A program made the translations under genes and the position numbers. From Cryomorphaceae bacterium (lineage in GTDB: Bacteria > Bacteroidota > Bacteroidia > Flavobacteriales > BACL11): 5,769 nt of DNA. The notes beneath the pieces were generated by a model. It was given only the letters and a program-made list of their open reading frames with translations. It was not told where the DNA came from and did no database searches. The stretch covers positions 1 to 5,769 of the forward strand of contig JACNFT010000118.1 in the NCBI GenBank assembly GCA_014384505.1, written 5' to 3'. Shown in pieces: positions 1 through 5,505 of this stretch (within the stretch, counting starts at the first letter, position 1; each line of letters starts with the position of its first letter).

Positions 1-746
1 AAAAGCATATAAGAAAGGAATCCAAAAATAAAAATGATAGGTTTTTCTTGCAAATACAAAACGCCACCCTTCAAACGAGAAAACAAACCTCCTTTATGCA
101 CTACATCATTAGCAATGGGCTTATATTTCATCATCAAGAAAATAAAAATTACAACAATATAAGTAATCGCATCCAAAAGAAAAATTTCATAAATTTCCCA
201 AATCTTAATATCAAAAGGAAGAACAAAACTAAAGCCTGCAATTTCTAAAACATTATTTTGAGTTCCTGTAAGTAATAAAGCAGCAAAAGCACCCGCTAAA
301 ACAGAAGTAGTTTGACCTTGCACTTCAATATAAGAATTTAATTTACCATAATTTTTTGGCTCTGTAATCTCCTGTCCAAAAGCATACAAGTTAGGGTAAT
401 GCACATTATAGTTAAAAATGGTAACTCCAAAAACTAGCATTACAAAAAAATCAGTTAAATGAGGAATATGAAAACCATACAAAGCAATACTCCCAATACT
501 TAAGCCACACACAAGATTAATAATGATAAAGAGATTTTTCCTAGAATATCTATCAATTAAAGCACCCGCATACAAACCCCAAAACAAAGTAAGAAAAGTA
601 ATTATAATATAGGCAGAAGCAAAAAATTCAGGGCGACTAACGACCTTAACGAAATACCAAGGAATAGCAACCATACTAATTCCCTGAGCTAAACCAGAAA
701 TAATATTTGCCAAGAATAAAAGAGTAATTGCCTGTTTGTTTTGCAT
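1..746 (-). CDS. MFS transporter, N-terminal 248 residues (cut by window edge)
   Basis: Partial minus-strand gene. It reads without a stop from an ATG at 746-744 to the window edge, giving 248 residues. MFS proteins usually have about 400 residues and 12 helices, so roughly the N-terminal half plus the start of the second half is present. The protein is very hydrophobic, with helices near residues 7-35, 42-64, 70-92, 98-116, 145-160 and 185-206. The loop after helix 2 carries a clear MFS motif A (G57, D65-R66, R69-K70, in the context GALIDRYSRK). A charged central loop follows around 207-235, as expected between the two six-helix halves, and a new helix begins near 237. The substrate cannot be told; drug or metabolite efflux is possible. 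The start is supported because the next Met (residue 25) would remove helix 1. It is divergent from recX. Family confidence is high; no specific gene name is justified. Confidence 0.9.
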   Translation of the reverse strand, partial: MQNKQAITLLFLANIISGLAQGISMVAIPWYFVKVVSRPEFFASAYIIITFLTLFWGLYAGALIDRYSRKNLFIIINLVCGLSIGSIALYGFHIPHLTDFFVMLVFGVTIFNYNVHYPNLYAFGQEITEPKNYGKLNSYIEVQGQTTSVLAGAFAALLLTGTQNNVLEIAGFSFVLPFDIKIWEIYEIFLLDAITYIVVIFIFLMMKYKPIANDVVHKGGLFSRLKGGVLYLQEKPIIFIFGFLSYML

Positions 747-751
747 GGCCA

Positions 752-759
752 CAAAAGTA
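752..759 (-). promoter_or_regulatory. Putative -7 box of the MFS gene
   Basis: On the minus strand this reads TACTTTTG, an exact match to the Bacteroidota -7 consensus TAnnTTTG known from the family of primary sigma factors in this phylum. It ends 5 nt before the ATG at 746, which places transcription start within about 2 nt of the start codon. I see no convincing -33 TTTG at the usual distance. The corresponding position is occupied by the recX -7 box on the other strand. Confidence 0.5.
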
Positions 760-779
760 ATATTTATAATCAGATTTAA

Positions 780-787
780 TATCTTTG
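780..787 (+). promoter_or_regulatory. Putative -7 box of recX
   Basis: TATCTTTG matches TAnnTTTG exactly and ends 4 nt before the recX ATG at 792, predicting an essentially leaderless transcript. No -33 TTTG is recognisable. The region where it should lie (about 752-760) coincides with the -7 box of the divergent MFS gene, so the two promoters probably cannot be occupied at the same time. Confidence 0.5.
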
Positions 788-791
788 GAAA

Positions 792-1268
792 ATGCACAAT
801 AAAAGAGTTTATGACATCAATATTGCTATTGAGCGCATCAAGAATTATTGTGCTTTGCAAGACAGGTGTCAATGGGATGTAATACAAAAACTAAGTGAAT
901 GGGGACTGCAACAAGCAACAAAGGACCATATCCTAGAAATATTGATTACTGATAAGTTTATTGATGAAGAACGGTTTTCTGCTTCCTTTTGTAGAGGGAA
1001 ATTCAGGATAAAAAACTGGGGGAAACGCAAAATAATTAATGAACTAAGACGAAAACAGATTTCAAGCATATGTATAAACACAGGACTAAAAGAAATTGAT
1101 GAAAAGGAATATGACCTTGTACTTGAAAAATTATTTTATCAGAAGGAAAGGAGTATAAAAGACAAAAATCAATTTATCAGAAAAACAAAAATTGCAAACT
1201 TTTTGATACAAAGAGGATTTGAAAATAATTTGGTGTGGGATAAAATAAGAGAATTAAGCGATAAATAA
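792..1268 (+). CDS. recX: RecX family regulatory protein
   Basis: 158-residue RecX homologue, close to the usual 150-170 residues. RecX proteins bind RecA filaments in the cytoplasm and modulate, usually inhibit, strand exchange and coprotease activity. Family features visible in order are: the first helical repeat with YCALQDRC at 19-26 and KLSEWG at 33-38; the central FIDEERFSASFCRGKF block at 56-71; WGKRKI at 76-81, followed by NELRRKQI; and a third helical repeat ending in RGFE at 141-144. The protein is helical and rich in Lys/Arg/Glu. The ATG at 792 is the only sensible start because there is no other early Met. recA is not adjacent. prfB follows after only 13 nt, but that gap carries its own -7 box, so the two genes need not depend on one transcript. 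The family call is firm; regulation of RecA in this organism is inferred from the family. Confidence 0.93.
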   Translation: MHNKRVYDINIAIERIKNYCALQDRCQWDVIQKLSEWGLQQATKDHILEILITDKFIDEERFSASFCRGKFRIKNWGKRKIINELRRKQISSICINTGLKEIDEKEYDLVLEKLFYQKERSIKDKNQFIRKTKIANFLIQRGFENNLVWDKIRELSDK

Positions 1269-1269
1269 T

Positions 1270-1277
1270 TACTTTTG
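1270..1277 (+). promoter_or_regulatory. Putative -7 box of prfB
   Basis: TACTTTTG is an exact TAnnTTTG match. It begins one base after the recX stop codon and ends 4 nt before the prfB ATG, the same spacing as at recX. It suggests that prfB has its own leaderless or near-leaderless transcript as well as any read-through from recX. No -33 element is evident inside the recX 3' end. Confidence 0.45.
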
Positions 1278-1281
1278 ACCA

Positions 1282-2358
1282 ATGGTTAGCCAAGAACAAA
1301 TAAAAGCATTAAGTAAAAGAAAGGATGAACTTTATAAGTTTATTAATATTTCTGAGAAACAAAAAGAAGCAAATACTCTTACACTACAATCACAAGAAAA
1401 TAATTTTTGGAACAACCCTAAAGAAGCACAAATAATACTTAAGAAACTAAGTATACTTAAGAGCTGGCTAAAATCATATAATGCAGTAGTTACTAATATT
1501 GAGGAACTTTCAGTTTTACTTGAACTTGAAGCCAGTGAAGATGAGCTTGAAACACAACTCCAAAAAACAAGATCAATAGTTGAAGAATTAGAGTTTAAAA
1601 ATATGTTGAGCGCCGAAGAAGACAGTATGTCGGCAATTATTACAATAAATCCAGGGGCAGGGGGGACTGAAGGACAAGATTGGGCGGAAATGCTAATGCG
1701 TATGTACTTAATGTGGGGAGAGAAAAATAAGTACAAAGTAAAAACTCTTGACTTACAGAAAGCCGAACCAGTAGGCATAAAATCAGTTACTATTGAAATA
1801 GATGGCGATTTTGCTTTTGGACACTTAAAAGGAGAAAATGGCGTGCATAGGTTAGTTCGAATTTCACCATTTGATTCTAATGCAAAGCGACACACCACTT
1901 TTGCATCAGTATTTGTTTATCCACTTGCTGATGATAGTATTGAGGTAATAATTGATCCATCAGAAGTAAGCTGGGATACTTTTAGAGCAAGTGGTGCTGG
2001 AGGACAAGGAGTTAATAAAACTGAATCAGCCGTTCGTTTAAAACATGAACCGTCAGGAATAACCATTGAAAATTCAGAATCTAGATCACAATTAGAAAAT
2101 AAAGCAAAAGCAATACAACTGCTAAAATCTCAACTTTATGAGCTAGAGATAAGAAAAAAACAAGAAGAAAAGAGTAAATTGGAGGGGTCAAAAAAGAAAA
2201 TTGAGTGGGGGTCTCAAATAAGAAGTTATGTTTTGCATCCTTACAAAATGGTAAAAGATTTACGTACTAGCTATGAATCTTCTAACCCTGAAAAAGTTTT
2301 AGATGGCGATTTGAATGCTTTTATAAAAGCATATTTAATGGAATTTGGTCAGAAATAA
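1282..2358 (+). CDS. prfB: Peptide chain release factor 2 (RF2)
   Basis: 358 residues, the normal RF2 length (E. coli 365). RF2 recognises UAA and UGA stop codons on the ribosome and triggers peptidyl-tRNA hydrolysis. The N-terminal domain is a helical hairpin (about 1-110). The core has GAGGTEGQDWAEML at 125-138, and the tripeptide anticodon is SPF at 195-197, which separates RF2 from RF1 (PxT). The catalytic GGQ is at 240-242 within RASGAGGQGVNKTESAVR. The conserved C-terminal WGSQIRSYVL is at 309-318. The reading frame is continuous from the ATG at 1282: the in-frame UGA and +1 programmed frameshift that most bacteria carry near codon 25 is absent, and the matching position reads Phe-Ile-Asn (20-22). 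The gene ends in UAA, a codon RF2 itself reads. It overlaps the downstream ArsC-like gene by one base, so the two are probably co-transcribed. Confidence 0.97.
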   Translation: MVSQEQIKALSKRKDELYKFINISEKQKEANTLTLQSQENNFWNNPKEAQIILKKLSILKSWLKSYNAVVTNIEELSVLLELEASEDELETQLQKTRSIVEELEFKNMLSAEEDSMSAIITINPGAGGTEGQDWAEMLMRMYLMWGEKNKYKVKTLDLQKAEPVGIKSVTIEIDGDFAFGHLKGENGVHRLVRISPFDSNAKRHTTFASVFVYPLADDSIEVIIDPSEVSWDTFRASGAGGQGVNKTESAVRLKHEPSGITIENSESRSQLENKAKAIQLLKSQLYELEIRKKQEEKSKLEGSKKKIEWGSQIRSYVLHPYKMVKDLRTSYESSNPEKVLDGDLNAFIKAYLMEFGQK

Positions 2359-2705
2359 TGAATATAAAAATATATCACAATCCAAGATGCTCTAAAAGTA
2401 GACAAACACTTGCCCTTCTTGAGAAAGAAACCACTGATTTCAAAATAATTGAATACTTAAAAAATCCTTTAAGTTTTGATGAAATAAAAGAAATTATAGA
2501 AAAATTAGCTATTAAACCAATTGACTTAGTCCGTAAAAATGAACAAATATGGAAAGATAATTACAAAGGGAAAGAAATGACTGATGTTGAAATTATCAAA
2601 GTAATGGAAGGAAACCCTAAATTAATTGAACGACCAATTGTGATAAATGAAAGGCAAGGTATTATAGGAAGACCACCTGAAAAGGTGCTAAGCTTGTTTA
2701 CTTAG
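2358..2705 (+). CDS. arsC: ArsC-family (arsenate reductase-like) thioredoxin-fold protein
   Basis: 115 residues, typical for the glutaredoxin-dependent ArsC/Spx family. In true members the active-site cysteine reduces arsenate to arsenite in the cytoplasm, using glutaredoxin/glutathione or an equivalent thiol. The N-terminus reads IYHNPRCSKSRQT with the single catalytic-position Cys at 11. The arginines that bind arsenate in ArsC are matched by R59 (DLVRKNE), R92 (ERPIVI) and R105 (GRPPEKV). There is no CXXC, so it is not a thioredoxin or a typical redox-active Spx. The ATG at 2358 shares its A with the prfB stop codon (TAATG), which suggests reinitiation by ribosomes ending prfB. No other ars gene (arsR, arsB, acr3) is present, so an arsenic role is uncertain and a general thiol-reductase role is possible. 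The family is sure; the substrate is not. Confidence 0.88.
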   Translation: MNIKIYHNPRCSKSRQTLALLEKETTDFKIIEYLKNPLSFDEIKEIIEKLAIKPIDLVRKNEQIWKDNYKGKEMTDVEIIKVMEGNPKLIERPIVINERQGIIGRPPEKVLSLFT

Positions 2706-2851
2706 GAAGGTATTTGGTCTTCTTCCAACTTCCCTTCTTTTGCCCAAACAAAAATAAAGTAAGGAATAACGCTAGCAAGGAAAATAATACACCAAAAAGC
2801 CATTAAGAAAACAAATACAAATATTAAAAAGCCTAGAAATTTCATAATCAT
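2702..2851 (-). CDS. Possible small membrane protein, 49 residues
   Basis: Minus-strand ORF from ATG 2851-2849 to TAA 2704-2702; a second in-frame ATG is at 2845. The product starts MIMKFLGFLI. It has a long hydrophobic stretch at about 5-36 (Phe/Ile/Leu/Val/Trp/Tyr, with a Pro at 30) and ends in a charged tail, WAKEGKLEEDQIPS. It could span the membrane once or as a tight hairpin. Its stop codon overlaps the arsC stop by two bases (tail to tail) and it fills almost all of the space between arsC and fumC, which argues for a real gene. Against it, T-rich DNA easily encodes hydrophobic residues by chance and I do not recognise a family. Function is unknown. Confidence 0.45.
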   Translation of the reverse strand: MIMKFLGFLIFVFVFLMAFWCIIFLASVIPYFIFVWAKEGKLEEDQIPS

Positions 2852-2870
2852 TAATTTTGCAGCAAATTAA
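2851..2870. promoter_or_regulatory. Dyad with divergent -7-like boxes upstream of fumC
   Basis: The arms TTAATTT (2851-2857) and AAATTAA (2864-2870) form an inverted repeat around TGCAGC. The plus strand reads TAATTTTG at 2852-2859, an exact TAnnTTTG match, which would give fumC a leader of about 40 nt. The minus strand reads TTAATTTG at 2870-2863, one mismatch from the consensus, 11 nt before the ATG of the small membrane ORF. The site could be a divergent promoter, a regulator-binding operator, or both. No clear -33 element is seen on either side. Confidence 0.35.
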
Positions 2871-2903
2871 CAATAACAAAAAAGAATATCAAAACATTTT
2901 AAG

Positions 2904-4298
2904 ATGAAATATAGAATAGAAAAAGACACAATGGGAGAAGTAAAGGTTCCTTCTGATAAATACTGGGGAGCCCAAACAGAAAGAAGCAGAAACAACTTTA
3001 AAATTGGTGCTGCCGCAAGCATGCCTTTAGAAGTAGTTTATGGTTTCGCTTACCTTAAAAAAGCAGCCGCTCATACCAATTGTGAATTAGGTGTTCTTTC
3101 TGAAGATAAAAGAGATTTAATTTCAATAGTATGTGACGAAATATTAGATGGAAAACATGACGATCAATTCCCTTTAGTAATTTGGCAAACAGGAAGTGGG
3201 ACGCAAAGTAATATGAATACCAATGAGGTAATTGCTAATCGTGCTCATGTTATAAATGGAGGAACTTTGGAAGATGCAGAAAAAACAATTCACCCAAATG
3301 ATGATGTTAATAAATCACAAAGCTCAAACGATACTTTCCCAACAGGAATGCATATTGCAGCCTACAAAGTGATTATTGAAAATACAATCCCTGGAATAGA
3401 ACAATTGCGCGATACTTTAGAAGCAAAATCAGTAGCTTTTAACAAAGTAGTTAAAATTGGGCGTACTCATTTAATGGATGCAACTCCACTTACTTTAGGG
3501 CAAGAATTCTCTGGTTACGTTTCACAATTAAATCATGGGCTAAGAGCATTGGATAATACTTTAAATCATTTATCAGAAATTGCTTTAGGAGGGACGGCTG
3601 TAGGGACAGGCATTAATACGCCTGCTGGATATTCTGATCTTGTAGCTCAATATATAGCTGATTTCACAGAATTACCGTTTGTAAGTGCTGAAAATAAATT
3701 TGAAGCTTTGGCCGCTCATGATGCAATAGTGGAGAGTCATGGTGCTTTAAAGCAATTAGCTGTTTCTATAAATAAAATAGCAAATGACATCAGAATGTTA
3801 GCGTCAGGACCAAGAAGTGGAATTGGCGAAATTATCATTCCATCTAATGAACCAGGATCATCAATCATGCCAGGAAAAGTAAACCCTACGCAATGTGAGG
3901 CTATCACTATGGTTTGCGCACAAGTAATGGGAAATGATGTAGCCATTACAGTTGGAGGTATGCAAGGGCATTATGAATTAAATGTATTCAAACCTCTAAT
4001 GGCAGCAAACTTTTTACAATCAGCTCGTTTAATTGGAGATGCTTGTTTTTCATTTGACGAAAATTGCGCTCAAGGCATAGAACCAAATTACGAAAATCTA
4101 AAAAAGAATTTAAATAACTCCTTGATGTTAGTTACCGCATTAAACACAAAGATTGGTTATGAAAAATCAGCTAAGATTGCTAAAACTGCTCATCAAAATG
4201 GTACAACTTTAAAAGAAGAAAGTATTAATTTAGGCTACCTTACTGCTAAAGAATTTGACGAATGGGTACGTCCAGAAGATATGTGTGGAGGATTGTAA
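2904..4298 (+). CDS. fumC: Fumarate hydratase, class II
   Basis: 464 residues, the standard length for class II (iron-free, homotetrameric) fumarase, which interconverts fumarate and L-malate in the TCA cycle in the cytoplasm. Superfamily landmarks in order are: the substrate-site segment TGSGTQSNMNTNEV at 96-109; the HPNDDVNKSQSSNDTFPT block at 130-147; GRTHLMDATPL at 186-196 with the catalytic-base partner His at 189; and the signature loop GSSIMPGKVNP at 318-328 with the catalytic Ser in the SS pair. The KVN pattern and the whole-length resemblance to FumC separate it from aspartase and argininosuccinate lyase. Aspartase is the closest alternative, but the GRTHLMDA context favours fumarase. 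The start at 2904 gives the usual N-terminus (YRIEKDTMGEVKVP). It stands alone, with its own promoter candidate about 45 nt upstream and a strong terminator 22 nt downstream, so it is probably monocistronic. Confidence 0.96.
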   Translation: MKYRIEKDTMGEVKVPSDKYWGAQTERSRNNFKIGAAASMPLEVVYGFAYLKKAAAHTNCELGVLSEDKRDLISIVCDEILDGKHDDQFPLVIWQTGSGTQSNMNTNEVIANRAHVINGGTLEDAEKTIHPNDDVNKSQSSNDTFPTGMHIAAYKVIIENTIPGIEQLRDTLEAKSVAFNKVVKIGRTHLMDATPLTLGQEFSGYVSQLNHGLRALDNTLNHLSEIALGGTAVGTGINTPAGYSDLVAQYIADFTELPFVSAENKFEALAAHDAIVESHGALKQLAVSINKIANDIRMLASGPRSGIGEIIIPSNEPGSSIMPGKVNPTQCEAITMVCAQVMGNDVAITVGGMQGHYELNVFKPLMAANFLQSARLIGDACFSFDENCAQGIEPNYENLKKNLNNSLMLVTALNTKIGYEKSAKIAKTAHQNGTTLKEESINLGYLTAKEFDEWVRPEDMCGGL

Positions 4299-4320
4299 TT
4301 TATATAATAGATATTTAATA

Positions 4321-4350
4321 AAAAAAGCCGAGCAATTGCTCGGCTTTTTT
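4321..4350. terminator. Bidirectional intrinsic terminator between fumC and manC
   Basis: A perfect 30-bp palindrome. The GC-rich stem GCCGAGC/GCTCGGC (4327-4333 and 4338-4344) closes on an AATT loop, with six A on the left and six T on the right. It therefore makes a hairpin followed by a U-tract when transcribed from either side. It sits between the convergent genes fumC (ends 4298) and manC (ends 4371) and can end both transcripts. Confidence 0.95.
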
Positions 4351-4370
4351 ATTCTATTTCTTAAAATAAA

Positions 4371-5447
4371 TTAACTTTCTTTACTTTTAATCTCAGCAAC
4401 AAATTGTTTTATTTGTTGTTCATCTTCTTTTTTACAAACAAGTAAAGTTCCCTCACTTTCAACAACGATATAGTTATTTAAACCCTGTAACACTACTCGC
4501 TTGTCATTTGGAACATTAACTATATTATTTGAAGAATTATACAACATCACCTTATCTCCTAGGACAGCATTCTTATTTTCATCCAATTCCAGATGAGTAT
4601 ACAAAGAACCCCAAGTACCTAAGTCGCTCCACCCAAAGCTAGCAGGATAAACATATACCTTATCCGATTTTTCCATAATTCCATAATCAATAGAAATGTT
4701 TTTACAACCCGGAAAAACTCTATCAATATATTCTTCTTCTTTTTCAGTATTATACAAGAGCTTACCTTCTTCAAAAACAGTATAAATATCATTTAAGTGC
4801 TTACGATATGCCAAAGTAATTGACTTTGCACTCCAAACAAACATACCTGAATTCCAAAGGAAATCGCCACTGTCTAAAAAATTAAGAGCCAATTCCTGAT
4901 TTGGTTTTTCTGTAAAAGTTTTCACTTTCCTCACCTTTTTATGACCGACTAAACCTTTTTCAGTAAACTGAATATAACCATAACCTGTATCTGGTCTGCT
5001 TGGTGTAATTCCTATTGTCAACAATACATCATTGGCCGCACTTAGCTCCAAACAATCATTTACCACACGCACAAATTCATCTTCCTTGGTAATGATGTGG
5101 TCAGAAGCTGCAATAATCATATTTGCATCAGGATTTTCACTATGAATTTTAAATGCTGCATAAGCTACACAAGGTGCAGTATTACGCATTACTGGTTCAC
5201 ATAAAATATTTTTCACGACAACATCAGCCAATTGTTTCTGACATAAGGCTTTGTAATTTTTATTTGTAACAATAAGAATATTTTCAGCAGGACATATTTT
5301 TTGTAATCGTCTAAATGTTTGTTGAATTAATGTTTCTCCTGTTCCTAATATATCCAAAAACTGTTTTGGTAAAGTTGCCTTACTCATTGGCCAGAAACGG
5401 GAACCTATGCCTCCAGCCATAATTACTGCATAATTATTCTTATTCAT
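4371..5447 (-). CDS. manC: Mannose-1-phosphate guanylyltransferase (GDP-mannose pyrophosphorylase)
   Basis: 358 residues from the ATG at 5447. The frame continues to a TTG at 5468, but the ATG gives the normal N-terminus MNKNNYAVIMAGG and is preferred. The enzyme makes GDP-mannose from mannose-1-phosphate and GTP in the cytoplasm, feeding capsule, O-antigen and glycoprotein sugars. Nucleotidyltransferase motifs are visible: AGGIGSRFWPMSKATLPKQF at 11-30 (GTP-binding loop with the PKQF end), SDH at 115-117 with the metal-binding Asp116, FTEKP at 178-182, WNSGMF at 198-203, SIDYGIMEKS at 252-261 and GWSDLGTW at 272-279. The C-terminal domain (about 290-358) is short, and the cupin phosphomannose isomerase domain of the roughly 470-residue bifunctional ManC/AlgA type is absent, so it is a single-activity enzyme. 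No polysaccharide genes are beside it. It lies 58 nt downstream of the SprT-like gene on the same strand, with its own promoter candidate in the gap. Confidence 0.94.
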   Translation of the reverse strand: MNKNNYAVIMAGGIGSRFWPMSKATLPKQFLDILGTGETLIQQTFRRLQKICPAENILIVTNKNYKALCQKQLADVVVKNILCEPVMRNTAPCVAYAAFKIHSENPDANMIIAASDHIITKEDEFVRVVNDCLELSAANDVLLTIGITPSRPDTGYGYIQFTEKGLVGHKKVRKVKTFTEKPNQELALNFLDSGDFLWNSGMFVWSAKSITLAYRKHLNDIYTVFEEGKLLYNTEKEEEYIDRVFPGCKNISIDYGIMEKSDKVYVYPASFGWSDLGTWGSLYTHLELDENKNAVLGDKVMLYNSSNNIVNVPNDKRVVLQGLNNYIVVESEGTLLVCKKEDEQQIKQFVAEIKSKES

Positions 5448-5489
5448 TTTTATATTTCTTATTTTCAATTATTGAATGCTACACTACAA

Positions 5490-5497
5490 CAAAAATA
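5490..5497 (-). promoter_or_regulatory. Putative -7 box of manC
   Basis: The minus strand reads TATTTTTG, an exact TAnnTTTG match, in the gap between the SprT-like gene and manC. Transcription start would be near 5486, leaving a leader of about 40 nt that contains the small palindrome at 5464-5476. The region is very AT-rich, so a chance match is possible. Read-through from the SprT-like gene is an alternative, since no terminator separates them. Confidence 0.35.
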
Positions 5498-5505
5498 AAT
5501 TCATT

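Noticed and set aside
48..248. 66-codon plus-strand ORF
   Set aside because: It lies wholly inside the opposite-strand MFS gene; its Asn/Lys-rich translation is the antisense of hydrophobic codons, with no family resemblance.
869..1081. 70-codon minus-strand ORF
   Set aside because: Antisense to recX, whose protein motifs are clear in the other strand; no recognisable features of its own.
1435..1462. Direct repeat ATACTTAAGA, twice 18 nt apart in prfB
   Set aside because: Both copies encode Ile-Leu-Lys in the helical N-terminal domain; best explained by repeated residues and AT-rich codons.
1332..1898. 188-codon minus-strand ORF
   Set aside because: Long, but entirely antisense to the conserved RF2 sequence. 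Its Ser/Phe/Ile-rich product mirrors the Glu/Lys/Asn codons of prfB, and no promoter box precedes it.
2674..2687. CACCT-GAAA-AGGTG hairpin near the end of arsC as a terminator
   Set aside because: The 5-bp stem encodes the conserved Pro-Pro-Glu-Lys-Val of the ArsC family, is inside the gene and is not followed by a T-tract.
3737..3946. 69-codon minus-strand ORF
   Set aside because: Antisense to the catalytic loop region of fumC, the most conserved part of that gene; a shadow frame.
5448..5468. Seven-codon N-terminal extension of manC starting at TTG
   Set aside because: The ATG at 5447 gives the usual family N-terminus two to three residues before the first beta strand; the extension is Lys/Ile-rich leader sequence.
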